This document shows positions 8,746 through 17,073 of a stretch of DNA of 64,000 nucleotides, piece after piece (the first letter of the stretch is position 1; the number at the start of each line of letters is the position of its first letter). The position numbers and the translations under genes are program-made. Where the stretch lies: the NCBI GenBank assembly GCA_019694835.1, contig JAIBBE010000074.1, forward strand, positions 21,438 to 85,437, given 5' to 3'. The notes beneath the pieces were generated by a model that saw only the letters and a program-made list of their open reading frames with translations, made no database searches and was not told where the DNA came from. Source of the DNA: Fimbriimonadaceae bacterium (GTDB taxonomy: Bacteria > Armatimonadota > Fimbriimonadia > Fimbriimonadales > Fimbriimonadaceae).

Positions 8746-9615
8746 ATGAGTGACGGCACCCCGATCATCATCAAGAAGAAAAAGGCACACGGCCATGGCC
8801 ACCACGGCGGCTCGTGGAAGGTCGCGTACGCGGACTTCGTAACCGCCATGATGGCGTTCTTCATGGTCATGTGGATCATGGGCCTGTCCGACCAGACCCG
8901 CGCGCAGATTCAGGGCTACTTCAACGATCCGGCAGGATTCATGAAGAACCCGCCACGATCCAAAAACATCATGGTTGCCGGAATGCCGGCCTCGAAGAAG
9001 GCGGCGAGCAAAGAGAACGGCGAGGACGTCCAGGGCAAGCAAGAAGCCGCTCGGCAGCTTGAACGGAAGCTCAAGGGCGAACTGAGCGCCGAAGGCAAAG
9101 CCGGCGACAACGAGGTCAAGGCCCTCCTTCAGGGCGTCGAGATCACCATCACCGACGAAGGGGTCCAAATCGAGTTTATCGAGAAGCACCGCACCTTCTT
9201 CGAGATAGGTAGCGCCGTCATTCGGCCGGAAGCGCGCCAAGTGGTCGCCACGATTGGGAAAGTGCTGGCGGCAACGAAGCGAACGATGATGATCGATGGC
9301 CACACCGACTCGCGACCCCTCAACAATCCCGCTTACAACAACTGGGACCTCAGCACGGACCGCGCCGCAGCGGTGAGGCGTCTCTTCCAGACCACAGGCG
9401 TTTCGGACAAGCAGTTCCTACAAGTTCGCGGCAACGCCGATCGGAAGCTGCGCATTCCAAGTGATCCTTACAATTCCGAGAACCGGCGGGTCACGATCAT
9501 GCTGCCGTTCAAAGTCTACGGATTGCCCGCCGACCTGGTGACGAACAAGACTGGCGAGAACTTTCCACCCGAAGTTGACCTGCGCCCGCCCGCCCCGAAG
9601 ATTTCCGGTAACTGA
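8746..9615 (+). CDS. motB: Flagellar motor stator protein MotB (OmpA-like peptidoglycan-binding)
   Basis: 289 aa. A short basic/His-rich cytoplasmic tail (KKKKAHGHGHHGG) precedes the single membrane helix, which holds the ion-binding aspartate D30 in YADFVTAMMAFFMVMW. A linker rich in Lys/Glu and a C-terminal OmpA/MotB domain (~150-270) follow, with IDGHTDSRP, LSTDRAAAVRRL and ENRRVTI, the peptidoglycan-binding signature. It anchors the MotA4B2-type stator to the cell wall. It is co-transcribed with motA, 2 nt apart. Confidence 0.95.
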   Translation: MSDGTPIIIKKKKAHGHGHHGGSWKVAYADFVTAMMAFFMVMWIMGLSDQTRAQIQGYFNDPAGFMKNPPRSKNIMVAGMPASKKAASKENGEDVQGKQEAARQLERKLKGELSAEGKAGDNEVKALLQGVEITITDEGVQIEFIEKHRTFFEIGSAVIRPEARQVVATIGKVLAATKRTMMIDGHTDSRPLNNPAYNNWDLSTDRAAAVRRLFQTTGVSDKQFLQVRGNADRKLRIPSDPYNSENRRVTIMLPFKVYGLPADLVTNKTGENFPPEVDLRPPAPKISGN

Positions 9616-9621
9616 TATAGT
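9616..9621 (+). promoter_or_regulatory. -10-like hexamer TATAGT, leaderless start of the DinB-fold gene
   Basis: TATAGT begins at the base after the motB stop codon and ends 7 nt before ATG 9629, giving this gene its own promoter even though it directly follows motB. Confidence 0.5.
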
Positions 9622-9628
9622 TCACGCC

Positions 9629-10066
9629 ATGCGCGATCAATTGGCGGATGGCTTTCGATACGATTTGTGGGCAAACCTGAAGTGGGTCGATATTCTCCCC
9701 CGATTCCAGGATCGTGAGCGGGCCGAGACGGTGCTTCGACATGTTCTCAACGCCCAGCACGTATGGCTCACTCGGTCACTGAGTGCTGAAGAAGTACCGA
9801 ACCTCCCCGCCGACCTCACGGAAGGGCTTCAATCAATGAACGCGGCTTGGATCGAGTTCCTCCGTATCTCAGATCCCGAGGCCTTCGTGTCCTACACCAC
9901 CTTCAAGGGCGAGCCCTACTTCAACACCGTCGAGCAGATCGCAAGGCATGTCGTGAACCACGGCACGTATCATCGCGGGCAGCTCCGGGGGCTGGCCCAA
10001 GCCGAAGGCTGGGACGACTTCGAGGACACCGACCTCATTCGTTGGCACCGCGAGACTTCGTCCTGA
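9629..10066 (+). CDS. DinB-family four-helix-bundle protein
   Basis: 145 aa from ATG 9629; an in-frame extension further upstream would overlap motB and is not needed. Helical pattern with three metal-ligand-type histidines: one early (LRHVLNAQHVWL) and the C-terminal VNHGTYHRGQL, the hallmark of DinB/YfiT metal-dependent folds. Members include bacillithiol S-transferases and other thiol-dependent enzymes, but most, including this one, have no assigned reaction. A short G+C-rich inverted repeat (about 10083-10097) follows and could slow transcription before the protease gene. Confidence 0.85.
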   Translation: MRDQLADGFRYDLWANLKWVDILPRFQDRERAETVLRHVLNAQHVWLTRSLSAEEVPNLPADLTEGLQSMNAAWIEFLRISDPEAFVSYTTFKGEPYFNTVEQIARHVVNHGTYHRGQLRGLAQAEGWDDFEDTDLIRWHRETSS

Positions 10067-10127
10067 CATCGTGAGCCAATAGTGGGCCCTCTGGGCCCGA
10101 AACGAAACGCAGGCTTCACGCCGACAG

Positions 10128-10133
10128 TAGACT
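10128..10133 (+). promoter_or_regulatory. -10-like hexamer TAGACT, leaderless start of the Tricorn gene
   Basis: TAGACT with a 6-nt spacer to the GTG at 10140, and no SD sequence. Confidence 0.5.
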
Positions 10134-10139
10134 CCGGGC

Positions 10140-13100
10140 GTGATTGCTTCTCTTTTTGCAGTGATGACGGTCGCTCCGGGGGCCGTGTCGCTTGGCGACG
10201 AAACCCCGCTTCTGATGCAGAACCCGACGATGAACGCGACGACCATCGTGTTCTCCTTCGCGGGCGATCTTTGGTCTGTTCCGCGTTCGGGAGGTGCCGC
10301 TTCCCGGCTGACCAGTTCGCCCGGCGTCGAAAACGTCCCCCGATTCTCACCCGATGGCAAGACGGTTGCCTTCAGTGGTGAGTACGAGGGAAACCTCGAT
10401 GTGTACATCGTTCCGGTCAGCGGCGGGGTGCCCAAGCGCTTGACGTTCGCTCCCAGCGGGGACTTCGTGAAGGGCTGGACTCCCGATGGCAAGAACGTGC
10501 TGTATACGTCGAACATGCTTTCCGCCACCGATTTGCCGCGGCTCCTCACCGTCGATCTCAATGGAGGAATGCCAAAGTCGCTCCCGCTGCCCAGCGGCTC
10601 GACCGGATGTTACTCGCCCGACGGCTCGATGATCGCCTACGACCCGGGCATGAAGTGGCAGGCTTCTTGGAAGCGATATCGCGGCGGACAGACGTCGAAG
10701 ATCTGGGTCGCGAAACTCTCGGATTCGACGGTGACCGAACTGCCGCGACGGAACAGCAACGACACCGAGCCCATGTGGGTCGGCGACAAGATCTACTTCC
10801 TATCCGATCGGAATGGACCCACGACCCTCTTCAGCTACGACCGCGCGACAAAAAAGACCAACGAGCTGGTCAAGAACGCCGGATTCGAGATGAAGAGCGC
10901 GTCGGCAGGGCCGGGCGGCATTGTGGTCGAGCAGTTCGGGTCAATCAAGATCTACGACACAGCGAAAGGACGCCTCGAGGACGTGCCGATCAGCATCGCG
11001 GGCGACTTCCCTGAAGTGCGGGAGCAGTTCAAGAATGCCAGCACCATGATTGCCGGAGCATCCATCTCGCCGACCGGGGCGCGCACCGCCTTCGAGGCCC
11101 GTGGCGACATTTGGACGGTACCGGCAAGCAAGGGAGATATCCGGAACCTTACCTCGAGCAGCGGGGAAGCTGATCGCGCGCCAACCTGGTCTCCGGATGG
11201 CCAGTCGCTCGCGTACTTGAGCGACAAGGGCGGCGAGTATCGACTTGCCATAGTCCCCTCGAAGGGCGGAGAACCGACTTACTACGAACTTGGCGATTCT
11301 CCTGCTTACTACTATTCACCGCAGTGGTCACCGGATTCAAAGAAGCTGGTCTACACCGACAATCGCCACAGCATCTGGATCTTCGATGTCGCAACCAAGA
11401 AGAACACCAAGGTCGACACCACACCTTATGAAAACCCAGCGCTGACGATGAATCCTTCGTGGTCGCCGGACAGCAAGTGGCTGACCTACCATCGCGATCT
11501 CGACAGCCATGTCACCGCCGTCTTTCTGTACTCACTGGACTCCGGCAGGGTCACCCAGGTCACAGACGGACTCAGTGACGCGTTCTCGCCATGCTTCGAC
11601 CGGGGCGGAAAGTACCTGTACTTTGGCGCCAGCACTAACTCGGCGACGGGTAACGCTTGGCTGGACCTCTCCAGCTACCGATCGATCAACCGGACGGCCT
11701 CCCTTTACTGCGCAGTGCTAAGAAAGGATCTGCCCTCCCCGCTCGCCCCGCAGAGCGACGATGAGGCTGCGCCCGCAAAGCCCGGTTCCGAGAAGCCCAA
11801 GGAAGAAGCGTTCAAGATCGATTTGGACGGTTTGGACCAGCGGATCGTAACGCTGCCCATGCCGGCGTTGAACTACGTGGGAATTAAAGCTGGCGCAGCC
11901 GGCTCGGTCTTCGCCCTCGACGTCGCACCCCTTGCGACGATCACCGATCCGCCCCGAACGACGCTGTGGAAGCTCGATCTGGCCACGCGCACACCTTCTC
12001 CGTATGCGACGGGCGTGAATGCGCTCGACGTAACTCCCGACGGCCAGAAGCTGCTGCTCTTCCGAGGTGGTTCGTGGCAAATCGTCCCCTCGGCGGCACC
12101 TCCCGCTCCGGGTCAAGGCGCCCTCGACCTGAGCACGATGCAAGTCAAGGTCGACCCGAAACAGGAATGGAAGCAGATCTTCCACGAGGCCCTGCGCATT
12201 CAGCGGGATTTCTTCTATGCGCCGAACTTCCACGGCCAGGACCTCAAGGCCCTGGAGCGCCGATATGAGCCTTTCCTCGAGGGCCTTGTCTCGCGAGCCG
12301 ATCTCAATTATCTCCTCGAGGACATGCTTGGCGAACTCTGCGTCGGTCACATGTTTGTGAACGGGGGCGACATTCCAGCCGGACCCCAAGGGGTTCCGAA
12401 CGGGTTGCTTGGCGCGGATTACACTCTCGAAAACGGACGGTATCGCTTCGCGCGCATCTACAACGGCGAGAACTGGAATCCCGGACTGCGGGCTCCTCTA
12501 ACGCAGCCGGGCGTCGATGTCCGCGTGAACGACTATCTCCTCGCTATCGACGGCAAGAACCTGACCGACAAGGACAACATCTACGAGGCGCTCCAGAACC
12601 GTGCTGGCAAGCAGGTGATGTTGAAGGTCGGACCGAATCCCGACGGGACGGGCTCGCGAGAAGCCCTCGTGGTACCGACCGGCTCGGAGGCCGGACTCAG
12701 GCTGATGGCATGGCGCGAAGACAATCGACGAATGGTCGACAAGCTGAGCGGAGGCAAACTCGGCTACATGCACATCCCCGACACCAACGTTGGTGGATGG
12801 ACCAACTTTAACCGCTACTACTATGCTCAGCTCGATAAGAAGGGCATGGTCGTTGACGAGCGGTTCAACCATGGCGGTCAGGTGGACGACTTCATGACCG
12901 AGATGATGACCCGACCGCTGCGCAGCATGTGGACGTCACGCTACGGCAAGGACTTTGCCAGTCCATTCTCGATGGTCTATGGTCCGAAGGCCTTGCTGAT
13001 CAATGCCTACGCTGGCTCTGGTGGAGACTACTTCCCGTGGGTGTTCCGAAAGGCGGGCGCGGGACCACTGATCGGAACCCGAACTTGGGGCGGCCTCGTC

Positions 13101-13376
13101 GGCATCCTCATATTCCCGACCTTCATCGATGGCGGAGGCGTCACCGCTCCCAATATTGCCTTCTACAATCCAGACGGCACGTGGGACGTGGAGAATCACG
13201 GCGTCGCGCCCGACATCGAATTGGACCTTGATCCTGCCCTCTGGCGGCAAGGCCGAGATTCCCAGTTGGAGCGCGGGGTCGAGGAAGTCATGAAGATGCT
13301 CAAGACGTGGAAATGGCCGGAAATCAAGAAGCCTGCCTATCCCGACAAGAGCAAGACGCCCCCGCCAGGCCAGTAG
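10140..13376 (+). CDS. Tricorn-type S41 peptidase
   Basis: 1,078 aa from a GTG, with a short signal-like N-terminus (IASLFAVMTVAPGAVSLG). Two beta-propellers follow (~25-340 and ~345-640), with repeated WSPDG/WSPDS blades (RFSPDGKTVAFSG, TWSPDGQSLAYLSDKGG, QWSPDSKKLVYTD). Then come the C1 helical domain, a PDZ domain (~770-860, VRVNDYLLAIDGKNLTDKDN) and the S41 core. The catalytic Ser is in NAYAGSGGD (about residue 957), next to the conserved Gly/Asp; a candidate His is in CVGHMFV (~733). Tricorn degrades peptides released by the proteasome or other ATP-dependent proteases; this bacterial homologue may be exported. A REPIN-like palindrome lies right after the stop. Confidence 0.95.
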   Translation: MIASLFAVMTVAPGAVSLGDETPLLMQNPTMNATTIVFSFAGDLWSVPRSGGAASRLTSSPGVENVPRFSPDGKTVAFSGEYEGNLDVYIVPVSGGVPKRLTFAPSGDFVKGWTPDGKNVLYTSNMLSATDLPRLLTVDLNGGMPKSLPLPSGSTGCYSPDGSMIAYDPGMKWQASWKRYRGGQTSKIWVAKLSDSTVTELPRRNSNDTEPMWVGDKIYFLSDRNGPTTLFSYDRATKKTNELVKNAGFEMKSASAGPGGIVVEQFGSIKIYDTAKGRLEDVPISIAGDFPEVREQFKNASTMIAGASISPTGARTAFEARGDIWTVPASKGDIRNLTSSSGEADRAPTWSPDGQSLAYLSDKGGEYRLAIVPSKGGEPTYYELGDSPAYYYSPQWSPDSKKLVYTDNRHSIWIFDVATKKNTKVDTTPYENPALTMNPSWSPDSKWLTYHRDLDSHVTAVFLYSLDSGRVTQVTDGLSDAFSPCFDRGGKYLYFGASTNSATGNAWLDLSSYRSINRTASLYCAVLRKDLPSPLAPQSDDEAAPAKPGSEKPKEEAFKIDLDGLDQRIVTLPMPALNYVGIKAGAAGSVFALDVAPLATITDPPRTTLWKLDLATRTPSPYATGVNALDVTPDGQKLLLFRGGSWQIVPSAAPPAPGQGALDLSTMQVKVDPKQEWKQIFHEALRIQRDFFYAPNFHGQDLKALERRYEPFLEGLVSRADLNYLLEDMLGELCVGHMFVNGGDIPAGPQGVPNGLLGADYTLENGRYRFARIYNGENWNPGLRAPLTQPGVDVRVNDYLLAIDGKNLTDKDNIYEALQNRAGKQVMLKVGPNPDGTGSREALVVPTGSEAGLRLMAWREDNRRMVDKLSGGKLGYMHIPDTNVGGWTNFNRYYYAQLDKKGMVVDERFNHGGQVDDFMTEMMTRPLRSMWTSRYGKDFASPFSMVYGPKALLINAYAGSGGDYFPWVFRKAGAGPLIGTRTWGGLVGILIFPTFIDGGGVTAPNIAFYNPDGTWDVENHGVAPDIELDLDPALWRQGRDSQLERGVEEVMKMLKTWKWPEIKKPAYPDKSKTPPPGQ

Positions 13377-13380
13377 GGCC

Positions 13381-13520
13381 GCCCCCTCCCTGTCCCTCCC
13401 CCACCGGAGTGGGAGAGGGGACGCGACCGACCTGCTCAACCAGGAACTGCTCGATCAGCGACCGGAAATCCCAAACACGTCCCCTCTCCCACTCTCGTGG
13501 GGGAGGGACAGGGAGGGGGC
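13381..13520. repeat. REPIN-like palindromic doublet, copy A
   Basis: Two 43-nt arms (13381-13423 and 13478-13520) are inverted copies differing at 2 positions, around a 54-nt spacer. The left arm is identical to the left arm at 18960-19002. It starts 5 nt after the Tricorn stop. Nothing else is recognisable up to the pdhA ribosome binding site, except a short A+T-rich stretch around 13565-13610 that could hold the pdhA promoter. Confidence 0.85.
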
Positions 13521-13687
13521 CGGAGGCGGAAGCCCAGCGGGCCGGCGTACATTCACCGCAAACGCGCATATTTTCATCCCCGAATAACCTCAAAGAGGTA
13601 AGATATGCGCTGGCCTGCGACCGCACCAATGACGTTGCACCCCGGGCTTCATCCCCTTTTCACAAGGAAAAAGGAAGAGAAGAATTC

Positions 13688-14704
13688 GTGGCAAAACAAG
13701 CGAACGTCAAATTATCGGCGTCCCCCGCCCAGCTCGAGCAGTTCTATCGCGACATGCTCCAGATTCGGCGCTTCGAGGACCAGTGCAACCGAATCTATCG
13801 GTCCGGAAAGGCAGGCGGATACCTTCACGTCTACATCGGAATGGAAGCGACCGCCGTCGGCTGGGTCGACGCTCTCCGCAAAGGCTATGACTACATCATC
13901 ACCGCCTACCGCGACCACGCTTTCCCCCTCCTTCTCGGCACCGATCCGGTCGCGACCATGGCCGAGATCATGGGGCGTAAGGGCGGACTGAGCTATGGCA
14001 AGGGCGGCTCGATGCACCTTTACGACATTGAGCGCGGCTTCTTCGGCGGCTGGGGCATCGTCGGCGGACACACGGCACTCGGCGCGGGACTCGCGTTTGG
14101 CGCGAAGTATCGCGGCGAAGATCGGGTCACGCTTTGCTTCCTCGGCGACGGCGCAGCGAACGCGGGCGTCTTTTTCGAGACCCTCAACATGGCCGGCCTC
14201 TGGGATCTGCCCGTCATCTTCATTATCGAGAACAACGAGTTCGCAATGGGAACGCGCATCGAGTACCACGCGGCCGACACCGAACTCTACAAGCGCGGCC
14301 TCCCGTTCGACATCAAGAGCGAGCGATTGGACGGCATGGACGTTCTGCAAGTCCGCGAGGACGCCAAGCGCATCGTCGACTGGGTGCGAAAGAACCAGAA
14401 GCCGTACCTCGTCGAGATCATGAATTACCGCTTCGCCGGGCACGGCGCCGCCGATAACGACCAGAGCCTCTACCGCACGCCGGAAGAAGTGGAGAAAGCC
14501 AAGCTCCGCGACCCGATCGCGCTGCTCGAAAAGGTCCTGCGCGACAATAACGTGATGACCGAAGAGAAGATGGAAGCGATTCAGGAAGAAGCCGAGGCAT
14601 GGGCCGAGCGGATCACTGAAGAAGCGGACGCCTCGCCGCATCCCGATCCCGAAGAAGTCTATCACCACGTGTATTCCGACATGACGCCGGAGGTGGGCCA
14701 CTAA
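13688..14704 (+). CDS. pdhA: Pyruvate dehydrogenase E1 component, alpha subunit
   Basis: 338 aa from GTG 13688; the purine-rich AAGGAAAAAGGAAGAG just upstream is the likely ribosome binding site. The E1-alpha fold is clear: MLQIRRFEDQC near the N-terminus, YITAYRDH-like sequence, GGSMHLYD, and the thiamine-diphosphate motif starting GDGAANAG (about residue 152) and ending IENN. With PdhB it decarboxylates pyruvate and reductively acetylates lipoyl-E2. A branched-chain or acetoin dehydrogenase E1 is possible, but the sequence reads most like PDH. It overlaps pdhB by 1 nt (TAATG). Confidence 0.93.
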   Translation: MAKQANVKLSASPAQLEQFYRDMLQIRRFEDQCNRIYRSGKAGGYLHVYIGMEATAVGWVDALRKGYDYIITAYRDHAFPLLLGTDPVATMAEIMGRKGGLSYGKGGSMHLYDIERGFFGGWGIVGGHTALGAGLAFGAKYRGEDRVTLCFLGDGAANAGVFFETLNMAGLWDLPVIFIIENNEFAMGTRIEYHAADTELYKRGLPFDIKSERLDGMDVLQVREDAKRIVDWVRKNQKPYLVEIMNYRFAGHGAADNDQSLYRTPEEVEKAKLRDPIALLEKVLRDNNVMTEEKMEAIQEEAEAWAERITEEADASPHPDPEEVYHHVYSDMTPEVGH

Positions 14705-15684
14705 TGAGTTCGACCGTAATGACCTACCGCGATGCCGTCCGTCAGTCGATGATCGACGAAATCGAGCGCGATCCCAACGTCTTCCTGATGGGCGAAGACA
14801 TCGGCCGCTACCAGGGCACCTTCCGCGTGACCCAGGGCCTCTTCGAGCGATTCCAGCAGAGCCGTGTCCTCGACACCCCGATCTCCGAGCCCGGCATCGT
14901 CGGCATCGCGATCGGCGCGGCCATGACCGGCTTGAGACCCGTGGTCGAAATGATGACGATGTCGTTCTCGATCCTCGCGCTCGACCAGATCATGAATCAC
15001 GCCGCGAAGATCCACTACATGACGGGCGGCCAAGCCACGGTGCCCCTCGTCGTACGTGGTCCCGGCGGCGCGGCGAATCAGCTCAGCGCCCAGCACAGCC
15101 ACTCGATGGAAGGCTGGTACGCGCACTGCCCCGGCCTCAAGGTCGTGGCCCCGAGCACTCCTGCCGATGCCCGCGGCATGCTGAAGACGGCCATCCGCGA
15201 CAATAATCCGGTCATCTTCACCGAAAACCCCGGCCTCTACGCGATGAAGGGCGAGGTTCCCGACGACCCCAACTTCACCGTGCCGTTCGGCAAGGCGAAG
15301 GTCGTGAAGGAAGGCAAGGACATCTCGCTCGTGGCCTACAGCCGCATGGTCCACGTCTGCCTCCACGCGGCCGAGCTTTTGGAGAAGGACGGCATCGATG
15401 CCGAAGTCGTCGACGTTCGCTCCCTCCTCCCCCTCGATACCGAGACGATCTACGAATCGGTCCGCAAGACGCATCGGTCAGTGGTGGTCTACGAGGACTG
15501 GAAGTCGGGCGGATTCGGTGCCGAAATCGCGGCTCGAATCGGCGAGGACTGCTTCGACGACCTCGACGCCCCGGTCGGTCGCGTGGGTGGCTTGAACGTG
15601 CCGATGCCTTATTCGCGCGTTTTGGAACTCCAGTGCATTCCGAACGAGAACGACGTTCTCGCCGCCGTCCGCAAGCTCGGCTAA
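14704..15684 (+). CDS. pdhB: Pyruvate dehydrogenase E1 component, beta subunit
   Basis: 326 aa, the usual E1-beta length. Family landmarks: FLMGEDIGRYQGTFRVTQGL, TPISEPGIVGIAIGAAMTGL, HYMTGGQATVPLVVRGPGG, the catalytic-region histidine in LSAQHSHSMEGWY, CPGLKVVAPSTPADARGM, and a C-terminal transketolase domain with EVVDVRSLLPLDTETI. It forms the alpha2beta2 E1 with PdhA; translation is probably coupled through the overlapping stop/start. E2 and E3 genes are not seen nearby; lipA, needed to lipoylate E2, is at 46.4 kb. Confidence 0.95.
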   Translation: MSSTVMTYRDAVRQSMIDEIERDPNVFLMGEDIGRYQGTFRVTQGLFERFQQSRVLDTPISEPGIVGIAIGAAMTGLRPVVEMMTMSFSILALDQIMNHAAKIHYMTGGQATVPLVVRGPGGAANQLSAQHSHSMEGWYAHCPGLKVVAPSTPADARGMLKTAIRDNNPVIFTENPGLYAMKGEVPDDPNFTVPFGKAKVVKEGKDISLVAYSRMVHVCLHAAELLEKDGIDAEVVDVRSLLPLDTETIYESVRKTHRSVVVYEDWKSGGFGAEIAARIGEDCFDDLDAPVGRVGGLNVPMPYSRVLELQCIPNENDVLAAVRKLG

Positions 15685-15694
15685 CCTCTTGCCC

Positions 15695-15720
15695 GTGGCG
15701 CGGCCGTCCCGCCCGCGCTG
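15695..15720. repeat. 26-nt imperfect palindrome (GGCGCGG-CC-GCCCGCGC family)
   Basis: Related to the elements at 16662-16687 and 17501-17526: the same GTGGCGCGG and GCCCGCGCT ends with a different centre. It lies 11 nt after the pdhB stop. Confidence 0.6.
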
Positions 15721-15726
15721 CGAAAA

Positions 15727-16020
15727 CCTGCAGGGAAAACCTGGTGAAATCCCAGTTTCCACCCGCCCAAAAGCGGATTCTCCCGAAGAAATCGTGGTTT
15801 CTTGCCAAGAAACCACGATTTCATGGTGTTAATCCACAGATTCTTTCCGTCTTCCCACGGAAGGACCGACAGAATCCGCAGGATGGGCCTGGGAATCTGC
15901 GGGTGGAATTGGGGAAACCGGGGAATATCCCGCGAAAACCACCTCTAGAAGGAAGGAAACCTGACCGAAAACTCTTGTGGGCGCGGGGTTTCACTTGGAA
16001 ACCCGCTCGCGCGACCCCAG
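15727..16020 (+). repeat. Degenerate 21-bp-period array upstream of the FN3 gene, locus 1
   Basis: Fourteen consecutive 21-nt units fit this interval without a phase slip (unit starts 15727, 15748, 15769 ... 16000). Most begin A-A-T/C-C-C-A/G-C and end G/A-G-A. The array stops 4 nt before ATG 16025. Individual units have diverged strongly, so it is the period and the anchor bases, not sequence identity, that define it. Because 21 is a multiple of 3 the array also stays open in some frames as seven-residue periods (for example FLAKKPR), but not in the frame of the downstream gene. Confidence 0.75.
15788..15822. repeat. Near-perfect 17-bp palindrome inside the 21-bp array
   Basis: 15788-15804 and 15806-15822 are exact reverse complements separated by one base. 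The two halves are adjacent units of the 21-bp array that have become mirror images. Confidence 0.8.
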
Positions 16021-16024
16021 AACC

Positions 16025-16660
16025 ATGCCGAGTCAATTTCCTACTCAAGACGCTCTCTTCGCCGATTGGGGCGAGAATTTTGCCCAGGTATGCAGCGCCA
16101 ACGCGGTCGCGCTGGGCCTCGATGCTGGTGAACTCGCGGAGATCGACGCTGTCGCTGCCGAGTTCGCCGTGGCGTACGACGAGAGCGAAGCAGCGAAGCG
16201 GCAACTGCGCGGCGCGATCGCGACCAAGGACGAGAAGCGCGAGGCGAGCCTGCTGGTGTATCAGCGTTTCGCGCGCCAATTCGCCGCCAACCCCGCCATC
16301 CCGGCCACTCTTCGCGGTGAACTGGGCCTGAAGGTCGGTCCAGCCTCCCTCGGCCCCGTTCAGACGCCTTCCGAGCTTTCCGCCACCGGCTTCGGCAACG
16401 GCGAGAACCGGCTCGTTTGGAACCGAAGCGGCAACGCCCAAGGCACGGTCTTCGTGATCGAAGCCCAGACCGCCGGATCGGGGGTTTGGGAGTTCGTCGA
16501 TGTCACCACGAAGGCGCGCTATGTCGATTCGCCCCGCACCCCAGGCGTCGAAATCCGCTACCGGGTGGTTGCGAAGCGGGGAAGTGTTCAAAGTGCGGTG
16601 AGCAATGTCGCCGTCGTCTACGCCGGTCTTCCCGCATCGAGTCTGAGGGCTGCCGCGTAG
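16025..16660 (+). CDS. Helical-FN3 protein, paralogue of the 31956-32600 gene
   Basis: 211 aa from ATG 16025. Residues ~1-112 are predicted helical, Ala/Glu-rich (ALFADWGENF, EIDAVAAEFAVAYDESEAAK, FARQFAANPAIPATL). Residues ~120-208 form one fibronectin type III-like beta-sandwich (NRLVWNRSGNAQGTVFVIE, WEFVDVTTKARYV, YRVVAKRG). No signal peptide is visible. The second FN3 gene shares the architecture and the phrases W-x-R-x-G-N-x-x-G-T-V-F-x-I-E and VxxTTKA. Function unknown. There is no SD and no TANNNT hexamer before the start, unlike most genes here, and a 21-bp array reaches almost to the ATG. Confidence 0.8.
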   Translation: MPSQFPTQDALFADWGENFAQVCSANAVALGLDAGELAEIDAVAAEFAVAYDESEAAKRQLRGAIATKDEKREASLLVYQRFARQFAANPAIPATLRGELGLKVGPASLGPVQTPSELSATGFGNGENRLVWNRSGNAQGTVFVIEAQTAGSGVWEFVDVTTKARYVDSPRTPGVEIRYRVVAKRGSVQSAVSNVAVVYAGLPASSLRAAA

Positions 16661-16661
16661 A

Positions 16662-16687
16662 GTGGCGCGGGCATCCTGCCCGCGCTC
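16662..16687 (+). repeat. 26-nt palindrome left of the toxin-antitoxin pair
   Basis: GCGCGGGCA-TCC-TGCCCGCGC forms a 9-bp stem with a 3-nt loop, starting 2 nt after the FN3 stop. The element at 17501-17526 is its reverse complement with a single mismatch. Confidence 0.8.
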
Positions 16688-16806
16688 GCTGACCTGCCAG
16701 GGAGCCGCTCATCATCAATCAAGAGTGAACTCACGCTTCACTTAGCGCGGCTGCCGCCAAGCCTCGCTGTTGACGTAGACCATCGAACTGAAACCCAGAA
16801 TTCACG

Positions 16807-16812
16807 TACACT
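16807..16812 (+). promoter_or_regulatory. -10-like hexamer TACACT, leaderless start of the antitoxin gene
   Basis: TACACT with a 6-nt spacer to ATG 16819. A leaderless antitoxin-toxin message is plausible here. Confidence 0.5.
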
Positions 16813-16818
16813 TATCAA

Positions 16819-17073
16819 ATGGCACTCGAACCGCATCGATACAAGGGAGTCGCTCGGGACGGCAAGATTGAGCTTGAGCCGGGTGCCAAGTTGCCCGAGG
16901 GCGCCGAAGTGATCGTGCTCTTTGAAGGTGTTCCCGACCGGAAGCACAGCACTGCGCAGGACTTGCTCAATTCGGAAATCGTCGGCATGTGGGCCGACCG
17001 AGTCGACATCGCTGACAGCGCTTCATTCGCCCGGGAGATTCGTGAGCGAGCATGGAGACGCGCTGAACCGTGA
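16819..17073 (+). CDS. Antitoxin of a VapBC-type pair (AF2212/DUF104-like N-terminus)
   Basis: 84 aa. Residues 5-36 (YKGVARDGKIELEPGAKLPE, then GAEVIVLFEG) match the small beta-strand pattern of AF2212-like and AbrB-type antitoxins, in which a positively charged N-terminal DNA-binding region is followed by a toxin-neutralising tail. The C-terminal half (STAQDLLNSEIVGMW ... REIRERAW) is helical and charged. It overlaps the PIN-domain gene by 4 nt (GTGA), the standard arrangement for type II modules. By family it would neutralise VapC and repress its own promoter. The family assignment rests on pattern only. Confidence 0.75.
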   Translation: MALEPHRYKGVARDGKIELEPGAKLPEGAEVIVLFEGVPDRKHSTAQDLLNSEIVGMWADRVDIADSASFAREIRERAWRRAEP

